Assembly: GCA_022791875.1 (NCBI GenBank)
Contig: JAAVZX010000084.1
Coordinates: 1-53,017, forward strand
Source: Oscillibacter sp.
GTDB taxonomy: Bacteria; Bacillota; Clostridia; Oscillospirales; Oscillospiraceae
Reading direction: 5' to 3'
Length of the DNA: 53,017 nucleotides
A program made the translations under genes and the position numbers. Below the pieces are notes generated by a model. It worked only from the letters and a program-made list of their open reading frames with translations, was not told where the DNA came from and searched no databases. Below are positions 32,639-40,857 of the stretch, one piece after another (the first letter of the stretch is position 1; each line of letters starts with the position of its first letter).

Positions 32639-32679
32639 CGCGGAGTAGAGCAGTTGGTAGCTCGTCGGGCTCATAACCC
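32639..32679 (+). pseudogene. Half-copy of tRNA-fMet with an altered 3' part
   Basis: The first 41 nt are identical to the intact tRNA-fMet gene downstream (through the anticodon loop CTCATAA and CCC). After this the sequence diverges for about 54 nt (32680-32733). The divergent part contains TTCCCGG-GGCAGTA-CCGGGAA, a stem with a 7-nt loop, followed by CCGCGG that could pair with the 5' CGCGG. No CCA or T-loop consensus follows. It may be a truncated duplicate or an insertion scar; a functional tRNA is unlikely. Confidence 0.75.
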
Positions 32680-32733
32680 TAAGAGTCACCTTCATTCCCG
32701 GGGCAGTACCGGGAACCGCGGAAAACTAAACAT

Positions 32734-32809
<76 letters not shown>

Positions 32810-32811
32810 TC

Positions 32812-32846
32812 AATCCCTAGAGCCGCAACGGTTCTAGGGATTTTCC
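32812..32846 (+). terminator. Terminator of the tRNA cluster
   Basis: AATCCCTAGA / TCTAGGGATT with an 11-nt loop followed by TT, just after tRNA-fMet. Confidence 0.8.
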
Positions 32847-33010
32847 GTTGCTCATTTTCCGTTTGCAATTGCGTTTGCCCGAAGAGCGTGACTCATGGTT
32901 TTCTCAGATCGTATCCCGCATGAAGCTGTTCCTCCTGAAATTTTACTTTTGATGTCCCTGCGGTGCTTGCCTGAAGTTTTTGCAGTAAAGTAGGCACCGC
33001 CACAAACTTC

Positions 33011-34408
33011 TTAACCGGCCTCTGTGGGCCGCTTCTTTTTACCTTCCTGCTCCGAGAAGTCCGGCAGCGTGATTCCAGCGAACTTCCTGCGTTTCTTTGC
33101 CCCGTTGAGCTGCGGCGTGGCCTCCAGCCGGGCCATATCCAGCCGGTCCGTCATGCTGGTGATGGCCTCCCGCTCCGTGTCGGCGTTCTTGTGGAGGTAC
33201 TTCCGGGTCGTCTCGATGGAGGAGTGTCCCAGGATGCCCTGTACGATGTTTAGCGGCATCCGGTCCTCCACCAGGCAGGTTGCCAGGGTGTGACGGAGCG
33301 CGTGGGGGTTCACCTTCTTGATTTCGCACCGCTTGGAAACCGCGTTAAGCCGAATCTCGAAGCTCTTAGGGTCAATGTGCGTCCCGGCCTTAGAAGGGAA
33401 CAGCAGGTTTTCCGGATTCGGCCAGCTGGAATGGGCCAGGGTAAACAGATGCCGCACCAGAAGCTCGCAGAGGCCATCGGAAATGGCAATCTCCCGGTTG
33501 GAACTCTTCGTCTTGGGCGTGTCCTGAATAATCAGGTGAGTCTTCTTCGCCGGATCATAGTTCAGGATGCGAATAGTCGGGTTATCCAGAGAGAGGGCCG
33601 CCGTTTCGACCCGGATCATATTCTTGTTAACGGAAAGCGTCTGCCGTTTCAGATCCAGGTCCGCAATCTCCAGCGCCAGCAGCTCCCCCACGCGGAGACC
33701 CGTGAACAAGTCCGTGAGGATGGCAATGCGCTGGCTTTCCTTCATGACTTCCTCCATGAAAATCTGCATCTCATCCGGCCGCAAAACCCGCATTTCCTTC
33801 TGTACGACTTCCGGGCGAGTGGTACTGAGGGTCGGATTGCCGAAGAGCTTATACTTTGTTTCGGCATAGGTGAAGAAGTCCTTCAGGATCATGTGGTGGT
33901 TCCGGATGGTCTTGGGGGACAAGCCGCCCTCCTTCCCATCCTGACGCCCGCCCTTGCGCTGCTTCCTCTGGTAGTAGTCCTGAATCACATCCTGAGTGAT
34001 CTCATACAGCGGCATGGCCCCAAACGCCGGGGCAAAATGCGTGTTATAGGTGGCGATGTAGCTGGCATAGGTGGATGGCTTCCGGGTGGGCGGCGACTTG
34101 TAGAGCTTCAGCCACTCCATGAACGCCGTGTCAAACAGGGTCTCGGATTCCAGAGAGTGCCCCAGCCGAGCCACAATGTCCTCCTGTTCCGTCGCTTTCT
34201 GCTGTTCGGTTTCCGCCTGCTCCTTCAACCGGGCCTGCTCTGCCAGCCATTCCTCTTTCCGCTGGGTGCAGATGGTCTTCGTGCGGCCCTTGAAGGACTT
34301 CCGGATCAGGGTGCCGTCCTCTTTCCGGCCCAAGGTGATCTGATGGACCCAAGTACGGTCAGGGCGCTGGTAGTAGCTGCCCTCGCCGTTGGATCGTCTC
34401 TTTGCCAT
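33011..34408 (-). CDS. Tyrosine recombinase / integrase
   Basis: A 465-residue phage/ICE-type tyrosine recombinase. The N-terminal AP2-like arm-binding domain has GEGSYYQRPDRTWVHQITLG, a core-binding SAM-like domain runs about 90-190, and a catalytic domain follows. The active-site residues are visible: Arg in LFTGLRVGELLALE, H-x-x-R in NPHALRHTLATCLVEDRMPL, His in ILGHSSIETTRKYLH, whose Tyr is the nucleophile. Its 3' end faces tRNA-fMet (about 200 bp away), the usual layout when the tRNA is the integration target. The RBS before the ATG is GGAGG-like (TTGGAGGTTTGGTATT). Element boundaries cannot be fixed. Confidence 0.95.
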   Translation of the reverse strand: MAKRRSNGEGSYYQRPDRTWVHQITLGRKEDGTLIRKSFKGRTKTICTQRKEEWLAEQARLKEQAETEQQKATEQEDIVARLGHSLESETLFDTAFMEWLKLYKSPPTRKPSTYASYIATYNTHFAPAFGAMPLYEITQDVIQDYYQRKQRKGGRQDGKEGGLSPKTIRNHHMILKDFFTYAETKYKLFGNPTLSTTRPEVVQKEMRVLRPDEMQIFMEEVMKESQRIAILTDLFTGLRVGELLALEIADLDLKRQTLSVNKNMIRVETAALSLDNPTIRILNYDPAKKTHLIIQDTPKTKSSNREIAISDGLCELLVRHLFTLAHSSWPNPENLLFPSKAGTHIDPKSFEIRLNAVSKRCEIKKVNPHALRHTLATCLVEDRMPLNIVQGILGHSSIETTRKYLHKNADTEREAITSMTDRLDMARLEATPQLNGAKKRRKFAGITLPDFSEQEGKKKRPTEAG

Positions 34409-34456
34409 AATACCAAACCTCCAATAAACTTAGAATCGAGTCATTGAAGATTTGGC

Positions 34457-34645
34457 CTAATTGTCCGCAACGCCGGGATTCCCCAGCCAGGCATAGAAAG
34501 GAGCCGCAGGAATCCGGTAGCTCTGCCCGATTTTGATAACCGGGAAAGCATTGCTGTGGATGAGGGTATAAGCGGAGTTCGTGCCGATTTTCAAAATCTG
34601 CTGCAACTCCTTAACGGTCAAAGTATCCTGCGGCAATTCACGCAT
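34457..34645 (-). CDS. Excisionase-type helix-turn-helix protein
   Basis: A 62-residue protein with the HTH of the excisionase/DNA-binding (MerR-like) family: TLTVKELQQILKIGTNSAYT, then LIHSNAFPVIKIGQSYRIPA and FYAWLG. It should direct excision by binding near the attachment sites. RBS AAAGGAGGACTCTC precedes the ATG. It is 48 bp upstream of the integrase on the same strand, the standard xis-int order of Tn916-like elements. Confidence 0.88.
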   Translation of the reverse strand: MRELPQDTLTVKELQQILKIGTNSAYTLIHSNAFPVIKIGQSYRIPAAPFYAWLGNPGVADN

Positions 34646-34979
34646 GAGAGTCCTCCTTTGTGCGCTGCGTGCCAGAGCCTATTCCGTTTTCAAGGTGCAT
34701 CCGCTGACTCGTAAAGTTATTTTACAATAGCTCTCCGGGTAATTCAATAGATGCAGGGCTGCTCCGGCAGGTTTATTTTTATTTCTCAACGCCGAAAAAA
34801 CGCTGAGGCAAAAAGCAGATGCCCTCCGGGAGTTTTGCATTCCCCGGAGAGCATCTTTTTTTTGACAGCTTAATCATACCACAGGATAAAATGCCCTTGC
34901 AAGTACCTGTTGGATGAAAAAACAGTGAATTTATTTTGCCCTGACAGTGCCCTGAAGATGCCCTGCCAACGGCGCCTTA
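34646..34979. other. Gap between xis and the sigma-like gene
   Basis: About 334 bp of low-GC sequence with no supported ORF. It holds the hairpin terminator at 34818-34863 and probably the xis promoter, but I could not fix a -10/-35 pair. Confidence 0.5.
34818..34863. terminator. Strong hairpin with T tracts on both sides
   Basis: GATGCCCTCCGGG / CCCCGGAGAGCATC with an 11-nt loop, TTTTTTTT on the plus side and TGCTTTTTG on the minus side. It probably ends the minus-strand transcript of the sigma-like gene. Confidence 0.75.
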
Positions 34980-35468
34980 TCAGTTGAGCCCGGTCTTGTA
35001 GGCGTACAGGTCCGCCAGGTGGCCGATGGCCTTGCTCTTGATCTTATAGACCGACCGCAGCACAACGCCGAGTTCCTTCGCGGTTTCCTCCCAGGAACGG
35101 CCCTCGAAGTAGAACAGCCGGAGCGCTTCCATCTCACGCTTCTCCAAGAGGGAGACGTAGTAGCGCAGCCGGTCCTGCTCCCCCTCCAGCTCCAGGAGAC
35201 GCTGGGCGATCTCGTTGGCGGCCTCCGCGTTCATGCGGTCCATCTTCTCCTGGTAGTTCAGGGCGATGTACATGGTCTTGTTGGAGATACGGCCCTTGCC
35301 GCTGCCGCCCATGCCGTCGCCGTGACCCAAGGCCATGCCGTCAATCATTTCCTCCGGCGAAATGCGGGCGCTGTGCTACATCTCGTAGTGCAGGAGGGCA
35401 ATCTGCCGCTCGCGGTCAGGGTAGGTTTCCAGGAGCTTGGTAACCTGCTTCTTCATATCGGTATTCAT
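34980..35468 (-). pseudogene. Sigma-70 region-4-like protein interrupted by TAG
   Basis: The coding frame from ATG 35466-35468 (RBS AAGGAGTCAAACATA) runs 162 codons, but codon 31 (35376-35378) is TAG. Before it: MNTDMKKQVTKLLETYPDRE, RQIALLHYEM. After it: HSARISPEEMIDGMALGHGD. The rest (LLEKREMEALRLFYFEGRSW, then EETAKELGVVLRSVYKIKSK) is a sigma region 4/HTH typical of phage or ICE regulators in Firmicutes. The frame is clean on both sides of the stop, so a single C-to-T change is the simplest explanation; an internal start at 35348 could still give the C-terminal 122 residues. Confidence 0.8.
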
Positions 35469-35484
35469 TATGTTTGACTCCTTT

Positions 35485-35528
35485 CCAAGTCAATCAGTGG
35501 ATAGTTCAAACAACACAGATTGACTTGG
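35485..35528. repeat. 11-bp inverted repeat upstream of the sigma-like gene
   Basis: CCAAGTCAATC (35485-35495) and its exact reverse complement GATTGACTTGG (35518-35528), separated by 22 bp, just upstream of the sigma-like gene's ribosome site. It could be an operator or a stem. Confidence 0.55.
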
Positions 35529-35804
35529 AGGGGACCGGCACCTGGGATCGTGCCCAGAAAAACAAAAGGAGCGGCCGACCTCACAAGGTTGTGAGTCATC
35601 GGCCGCTTGGTACGCATTGAGATGTCTTCTCTGCAAAGCTGTTTGGACAGACAGAATCTTCACATAGAATCCATCCAGATGCGTATTTCCCCAAACAGAA
35701 ATGGAAATGCAGAGTGTCAGATACCTGAATACTTGATTAAAAGCGGTGCGTTCTGACGTAAGATATCGGCAGACCTTCTCAATGCGGTGGGTATCCCATC
35801 GCAT
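35490..35804 (-). CDS. Possible small protein under promoter P0
   Basis: A 104-codon frame from the ATG at 35804 with RBS GGAAGGTG. The first about 55 residues look protein-like (MRWDTHRIEKVCRYLTSERT, then VFRYLTLCISISVWGNTHLD). The last 40 run through a strong hairpin (35570-35607) and look non-coding, so the gene may be truncated or shorter. No family recognised. It is included because the conserved promoter P0 (35967-36021) points at it. Confidence 0.35.
   Translation of the reverse strand: MRWDTHRIEKVCRYLTSERTAFNQVFRYLTLCISISVWGNTHLDGFYVKILSVQTALQRRHLNAYQAADDSQPCEVGRSFCFSGHDPRCRSPPSQSVLFELSTD
35570..35607. repeat. Nested hairpin
   Basis: AGCGGCCGA / TCGGCCGCT encloses a second stem CTCAC-AAGG-TTGTGAG-type repeat (CTCACAAGGTTGTGAG). 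It may be a terminator for the transcript from promoter P0. Confidence 0.5.
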
Positions 35805-35966
35805 AAAAAACACCTTCCGGATTTACGCCCGGCACACAAGCAGTAACCTCTATTGGTTCATCACATTAGGAAGTTTTCCTATTACTGCCTCGCCGATATG
35901 ATATTCGTATCCTCTGCTTTGGAAGTAATTTTCAATTTTTGACTGCAATCCTTTTACACAAATAAA

Positions 35967-36021
35967 ATCATATGAAAGAAAGCTGTACGTTCTTCTTAAG
36001 AAAATCTGAATATTTCTGAAG
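35967..36021 (-). promoter_or_regulatory. Response-regulator-type promoter P0
   Basis: Read on the minus strand: half-sites at 36015-36021 (CTTCAGA), 36005-36011 (ATTCAGA) and 35994-36000 (CTTAAGA), then -10 TATGAT (35967-35972). Spacings from the -10 edge are the same as in P1. It has no consensus -35. Confidence 0.6.
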
Positions 36022-36061
36022 TTTTACATAAGAGTGGCTGCACGCATTGCCAGCCCAAATG

Positions 36062-36108
36062 AAAAACACCGGTCCAATGGCTTCTGGATGAAAACCATTG
36101 GACCGGTG
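36062..36108 (-). terminator. Terminator of the htrA gene
   Basis: CACCGGTCCAATGG / CCATTGGACCGGTG, 14-bp perfect stem, followed on the minus strand by TTTTT; 16 bp after the htrA stop. Confidence 0.85.
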
Positions 36109-36124
36109 AAAATATTTTTTGATA

Positions 36125-37519
36125 TTATATTCCTGTACCTTCAAAGAACTGGCGGAAAAAATCATCCATACCGCCATAATTTTGATCAGGCCCATCATCG
36201 TTTTTCTGTTTTGACTCAGGTTCCAGGGGCATTTCTGTGGTAGACCCAAAGGTCAATTCTGAGGTTTGCACCTGACCATTGCGTACATAAGTGACCGTAA
36301 CAGTGTCACCAGCCTGGTAAGTCTTGCTGCTTCCTACAGTAGCGTGCAGATCCCCACTGGATGTGATTGTAGCAGTACCAATCATTGTAATAATATCTCC
36401 GATTTTCAAACCTGCCTTTTCAGCGGGTCCGCCTGCAATGATCTCTACCAGATAGGCGCCGTTCGGGACATCGGCCGCAGGATAGTTTGCCGCGTCATCT
36501 GTGCGAATCCCCATATAAGCGTGACTGGTGACCCGCCCGTTTTCCATAATATCCTTCAGCATAGCCAAGACATCGTCAATAGGGATTGCGAATCCCAGTC
36601 CCTCAGCGGCAGATCCATTGCTGGCAGCGGATGTTTTTGCTGTGACAATCCCCACAACCTCGCCGCAGTTGTTAAAAAGTGGTCCGCCGGAATTTCCAGG
36701 GTTGATGGCAGTGTCAACCTGAATCATATTGAAAGGCGTGCCATTGAGGTTGATTTTCCGGTTCAGGCAGGATACAATGCCCCGAGTCATGGAGAAAGTC
36801 AGTTCTCCAAGGGGATTTCCAATTGTAGATACATCGCTGCCTACCGTCAGATTGGCGGAAGCACCAATTACGACTGGCTTCAGTTTCGTTTCACCTGGGT
36901 CGATTTTCAGAATGGCAATGTCATAGTCCGCATCACTTCCAATCACTTCTGCAGGAAAACTCGTGCCATTGTTCAGTGTGACATTTACATCTGAAGCGTG
37001 ATTGACTACATGGCAGTTGGTTGCAAGATAGCCGTCGGCCGTGAGAACAAAACCACTGCCGGCACTGGCTACCTTGGACTGAATTTGCTGTCCAAAAATA
37101 TTATAGCCCACAGTAGCGGTGGCAGAGGTGTTGATGCTGATGCAGCTGTCTGCGTTGGCCTGATAGATTTGGGGAAACGTGAGCGGCTTGCCGCTGGCGA
37201 TGCTGACGGTTTCCACCTCTGTTTTCTGCTGGTCACTCAGCAGTATCTGCGACTGTTTGCGCTGAGATGCGTGCCAGCCCTTCACCAACCATCCACTTCC
37301 AAATGCGCCGCCGGCAATCAGAAGGGCACAAAGAGTCTAGGCCATGATCCGTCTGGCGCTGCAGTGGATGGTGACAGACTCCCCGGCAGGTTGAGTCAGC
37401 TGAACTGGCGAAAGATTGCTTGGAGAGGAATTTTCTTGAAACTTCTGCTGATCGTACATAGCATAAGGCCTCCTGCGCGTTATTTCTTCAGAATCATTGC
37501 GTTGACCGTTTCCACTCAT
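36125..37519 (-). pseudogene. HtrA/DegP-type serine protease interrupted by TAG
   Basis: A 464-codon frame from ATG 37517-37519 with a single TAG at codon 61 (37337-37339). Before it is a cytoplasmic tail (DSEEITRRRPYAMYDQQKFQ); after it the membrane helix (TLCALLIAGGAFGSGWLVKG) and a complete protease. His is in GYLATNCHVVNHASDVNV, Asp in DYDIAILKIDPG, Ser in INPGNSGGPLFNNCGE, and a PDZ domain (AYMGIRTDDAANY..., AGGPAEKAGLKIGDIITMIG) follows. HtrA degrades misfolded envelope proteins. The stop falls at the start of the anchor, so a GTG/TTG restart inside it (the track of frame resumes at 37288) would lose the anchor. The rest of the frame is intact, suggesting a recent change or suppression. 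Confidence 0.85.
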
Positions 37520-37767
37520 TTTATAACACCCTTTCGAAAAACCAAAGACACAGACTTTCCATCCACCGCCACAAGGCAGCGCATCTCATCACAGCGGTAT
37601 ATGATGGAAATATGCGGACAGCTCTCATTTTCCAGGAAAATGGGCAGGCTGATTTTTCCTTCTGTGTTGAAGCCTTATCAGCAAAGTCCTCCGTCCTTCA
37701 TTCTCGCCGCGAACTTTTGGATGCTGTCCGCTTCCAGTTTGTCATTTTTCGTACCATACCATTCCAT
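37516..37767 (-). pseudogene. Decayed gene upstream of htrA
   Basis: A minus-strand frame from an ATG at 37767 reads KMEWYGTKNDKLEADSIQKF and AARMKDGG, meets TGA and TAA side by side (37678-37680, 37675-37677), then reads GFNTEGKISLPIFLENESC and IYRCDEMRCLVAVDGKSVSL. It ends in a TGA that overlaps the htrA ATG (ATGA). Both halves look protein-like. This fits a dead gene formerly coupled to htrA. Family unknown. Confidence 0.45.
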
Positions 37768-37861
37768 TTTGCTGCTGAACGCATATATGTGGATTTAAGT
37801 CAATATGTTCATCTGTTCGGGGAAAACCCCAGTTGTTGACAGGGCCCTTTTTTATCAGGGG

Positions 37862-38134
37862 TTCAATGCCGGAATTCCAGGAGGTCGAAAACAATGCAGG
37901 CTTTCCCAGGCAAACGCTTCATGAGAAAACGCACCAGCCCGCTGCTCTGTTTGAACTCGTTGGGCCGATGCGCTTTCTATACTTTGCCTGCAGCGTATTT
38001 CTGGACCGTTTTATGGCGAATGATTGAAACATCTGGTAATGAACTGCCCAGGGATTTTTCTCCCCTGTCAGAAGGGCCGCCATATCCATACAAGCCGTGC
38101 CTTCAATCAGCGTATCTCCCGTTGCCTGCCGTTT
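37862..38134 (-). pseudogene. Short coding remnant(s) next to the lipoprotein
   Basis: Stop-to-stop frames on the minus strand contain protein-like stretches: DTLIEGTACMDMAALLTGEK with NPWAVHYQMFQSFAIKRS after it, and, in a different frame, FKQSSGLVRFLMKRLPGKAC with IVFDLLEFRH. A frameshift between them would join the pieces. An ATG overlapping the lipoprotein stop (ATGA) may be the old start. No family recognised and the reading is tentative. Confidence 0.3.
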
Positions 38135-38137
38135 GAA

Positions 38138-38818
38138 TCATTTCTCTGTGTTTGGGGAGGAGATGTCCTCATCAAACACGCTGAGATCCACAGCCTCGCC
38201 AGTATTAGCGTCTATACCCTTTCCGGTCCGACGGTCCACAGTGTACCATGCGGCGGAGTTGTGGTCCTCCTGATTTTCGTAAACCCGGATGGTTACCGTG
38301 CCGTCTTTATTTGTAACTGCGGCGGCAGACAGTCTTTTCATGCCTTCAAATGCCCGGGAATAGCAGCTCATCGCCAAATTGCGGAGGGTATTATTGGAAT
38401 AAAATCGAAATTCACCCGAACCCTCTTCTGAGATATAGGACAGAGATTCCTCCCGGCCATCTTCCCATTTGATGGTAATATGCTCCGCATCCATCCGATC
38501 CAATGTACAGGCAGATGTGTTGCCGGCACTTCCCATGGAAAAGGTTCACCGGCCATTCTGAACGGTATAGGTGAATCCCAAACCCATGCCTGTCTCCTGC
38601 GAAGCGGTGCGGCCAGATACGCCGTCTGGGTCGAAAAAATAAAAAGTCCTTCCATCATCGCTTTTTGCCAGCCATGTACCTGCTGAAAACGCCGGCACCG
38701 CAGTTGAATCTGCCGCCGCCGAAGCATCATCTACAACAGGAACAGCAACGCTCTGACAGCCTGCCAGCAACATCAGCACAGTAACTGCGACAAACAGGAT
38801 TGGGGACCTGCTTTTCAT
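38138..38818 (-). pseudogene. Lipoprotein interrupted by TGA
   Basis: A 226-codon frame with one TGA at codon 91 (38546-38548). The N-terminus is a lipoprotein signal (PILFVAVTVLMLLAGCQSVA, lipobox LAGC). Before the stop: GTWLAKSDDGRTFYFFDPDG and GLGFTYTVQNGR. After it: TFSMGSAGNTSACTLDRMDA then EHITIKWEDGREESLSYISE. The style continues unbroken, so one gene is present. Function unknown; the domain with WEDG and repeated beta strands resembles small surface-exposed Gram-positive lipoproteins. It follows the 38840-39457 gene and precedes htrA, so all may share promoter P1. Confidence 0.75.
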
Positions 38819-38839
38819 AAAGTATGCTCCTTACCTGGC

Positions 38840-39457
38840 CTACTTTCCGGCGGCGCTCAGCTCCCGCTTCACCTGGGCCAGTTTCCGCCTGAGCTTCTCC
38901 GCCTCGCTGGGGTCCGCCGCGTTTTTGATTTTCTGCTCCAGCTGCTTTTTCTTCGTCTTGAGCTTCTGGACCTTCGTCTGCCCCTCGGTCAGCCCGTCCA
39001 CGCCGGTCTCCTTGTCCTTGGACTCCGCCTCTCGGCCCTGTTCCAGCTGCGTCTCTCCGCCTGTTTCACCATCCTTGGCGGGGGGCGTCTGTTCAGCCAT
39101 AGGAGCATCTTCACCTTTCGCTTTCACGGTATCCTCCGCCGGATCGTCAAACTGGATCTGAACGCCGCCTTTTCCGTCGGCCACCGGCTGATAGTGGCCA
39201 AAGGACTTCGGCCCATCCGGCTTCTCCGGGATAAACTTGTCATAGGACGGCTGGCGGACCTCAACAGCTTTTCCCGCCTTCTCCACACTGGTCAGCCCGG
39301 TGGTCTGATCCAGCTGCACGGCCTTCGTGACCTTTTCCGTCTCACTGGCGCCGGCCGCGCTGACGGTTTCTCCAGCCCCTTTGCCATCCTTGGCCCCGGC
39401 GGATCTCACCGTACTCTCCAGATAGAGAGACTCGGCCTGCTTCATTCTGATGTCCAT
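38840..39457 (-). CDS. Hydrophilic hypothetical protein with coiled-coil tail
   Basis: A 205-residue protein with no signal or membrane segment. It starts MDIRMKQAESLYLESTVRSA (RBS GGAGGTATCAA) and is rich in Lys, Glu, Gly and Ser. The middle holds a compact region (SYDKFIPEKPDGPKSFGHYQ), the end a likely coiled coil (QKLKTKKKQLEQKIKNAADP then SEAEKLRRKLAQVKRELSAA). No family recognised. It lies directly downstream of promoter P1 and first in a run that includes the lipoprotein and htrA, which suggests envelope-stress control. A cytoplasmic or loosely surface-bound location is possible. Confidence 0.75.
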   Translation of the reverse strand: MDIRMKQAESLYLESTVRSAGAKDGKGAGETVSAAGASETEKVTKAVQLDQTTGLTSVEKAGKAVEVRQPSYDKFIPEKPDGPKSFGHYQPVADGKGGVQIQFDDPAEDTVKAKGEDAPMAEQTPPAKDGETGGETQLEQGREAESKDKETGVDGLTEGQTKVQKLKTKKKQLEQKIKNAADPSEAEKLRRKLAQVKRELSAAGK

Positions 39458-39505
39458 TTGATACCTCCTAATGTTTCTGGGAAATGGCTTTCCCGGGTTG
39501 AGCTG

Positions 39506-39560
39506 AGCATAGCAGAAAAAACCGCAGGATTTTCTGAAGGAAATCTGAAGAATTCTTAAG
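39506..39560 (-). promoter_or_regulatory. Response-regulator-type promoter P1
   Basis: Minus strand: half-sites CTTAAGA (39554-39560), CTTCAGA (39544-39550) and CTTCAGA (39533-39539), then -10 TATGCT (39506-39511), 49 bp before the gene at 39457. It overlaps the last codons of the histidine kinase gene. Confidence 0.65.
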
Positions 39561-40857
39561 ATTCAGCCCTTGGGAACCACAGTTCTATGCGAAAAGAGGA
39601 AGGCGTCCGGAATACCTGGCAGTACCCGCCCATCTTCTCCATCATGGTCCGCATATTGGCAAGGCCGATCTGCGTACTTTCCTGTCCTGCTTCATCAGGG
39701 CGGACCTCATTTTGAAGCGCAAGCCAGGGCCCCGCTTCCACCTCACCCGCTTCCATCAAAATTGAAACCTCCGGGTCGGCATATTTGAGAATATTTGAGG
39801 TCATATTATCCGCCAGACGCTTGATGTAAGCGGGATACACCGCCACCTCCGCTTCCGGCCAGTCCAGCTCCAGCCGGAAGGAAAAACCCCGCTGACCCAA
39901 GTAGGCCGCCATTTCCGATAGGACATCGTGAAACACATTCCGAAAAGGCGCGGGCGTATCCAGCTGGACAGCTTGTTCCCGGGAGATCAGGGAATATTCA
40001 AAGATATTTTCCGAGAGCTGCTTGATCTGGGCGGCTTTCGCGTCGATTTTCTCCAGGTATTCTCCCAGCTGGCCGGGGTCATATTTTCGGAAGCGCAGAA
40101 TATCCGTGTAAATCTGCAAAGCTGTCAGCGGCGTCCTCAAATCGTGGGACATCTCGGTAATCATGGTCTGGTTGGCCCGAAAGACGGCCGTCTCCCGCTC
40201 CCGCTGTTCCTTGAAAGCCTGCCGCATGGCGTCCAGGCTTTTCGCAAGCCGGGTCAGCTCATGGTCGCCTTGAACCGTGATCGGGACATCCAGATCCCCG
40301 CCCTCCATAGCCTGGATCTCCCGGCTGAGCTGGCAGATATAAGTCACGATCTTCCGGCAGCCTCTGAGAAAAATCAGCAGGAATAACAGGCAGGAGAGGA
40401 ACAGTGCGCCCGTTGTAAGATAGGAGGACCAGTGGAAGGTGTCGTTGGCGTAGAGCACCACCTCCGCGGGGCCGTCGGCAAAGTCAATTTCATAATAGGA
40501 GTTCCAATCGTAGGAGGGCGCTTCCTCGTTCTCCTCCCACTCCTCCGGGGCCGACGAGCTGTACAGCAGGACATTGGAACGGTATATTTCCAGCAAAATC
40601 AGCGGCTGTTTTTTCACCCAGCGGGTAAGCTGCGAAGCGTCCCTGGCGGAGAGGCCGTTGGCGGACACATAGTCCTGCAAATCCAATATCCGCTTTTCCG
40701 TCAAGCGGACTTGAAGGCCGGAATCCTCAAAATACCGTTCCAGTAACACTCCGCCGCCAAAATGCAGGCAGCCAAACAGCAATACACTGACTGTCCCCGC
40801 CAATACCAGCAGCCCGCCGAACCGGGCCGTTAAACCGGAGGGCTTACGCTTCCACAT
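39556..40857 (-). CDS. Sensor histidine kinase (VanS-like), TCS1
   Basis: A 433-residue membrane kinase. Two membrane helices (about 13-32 and 148-166) bracket an extracytoplasmic sensor of about 115 residues (ERYFEDSGLQVRLTEKRILD). HAMP-like linker, then H-box TEMSHDLRTPLTALQIYTDI, and the ATP domain with N-box RLADNMTSNILKYADPEV. The G1 motif is atypical: LALQNEVRPDEAGQESTQIG, as in its paralogue. It autophosphorylates on His and passes phosphate to the adjacent regulator. ATG at 40857 overlaps the regulator gene by 14 bp, so expression is coupled. Signal unknown; the tight link to promoters P0-P3 suggests envelope sensing. Confidence 0.9.
   Translation of the reverse strand: MWKRKPSGLTARFGGLLVLAGTVSVLLFGCLHFGGGVLLERYFEDSGLQVRLTEKRILDLQDYVSANGLSARDASQLTRWVKKQPLILLEIYRSNVLLYSSSAPEEWEENEEAPSYDWNSYYEIDFADGPAEVVLYANDTFHWSSYLTTGALFLSCLLFLLIFLRGCRKIVTYICQLSREIQAMEGGDLDVPITVQGDHELTRLAKSLDAMRQAFKEQRERETAVFRANQTMITEMSHDLRTPLTALQIYTDILRFRKYDPGQLGEYLEKIDAKAAQIKQLSENIFEYSLISREQAVQLDTPAPFRNVFHDVLSEMAAYLGQRGFSFRLELDWPEAEVAVYPAYIKRLADNMTSNILKYADPEVSILMEAGEVEAGPWLALQNEVRPDEAGQESTQIGLANMRTMMEKMGGYCQVFRTPSSFRIELWFPRAES

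Noticed and set aside
35850-36023. 58-codon stop-to-stop frame reading KGLQSKIENYFQSRGYEYHI
   Set aside because: Protein-like but it has no start or ribosome site and overlaps promoter P0; not annotated as a gene.
35376-37339. Pyrrolysine or other TAG recoding
   Set aside because: Only two TAG cases, the others are TGA; no pylT-like tRNA or methylamine gene in the window. Ordinary mutation is simpler.
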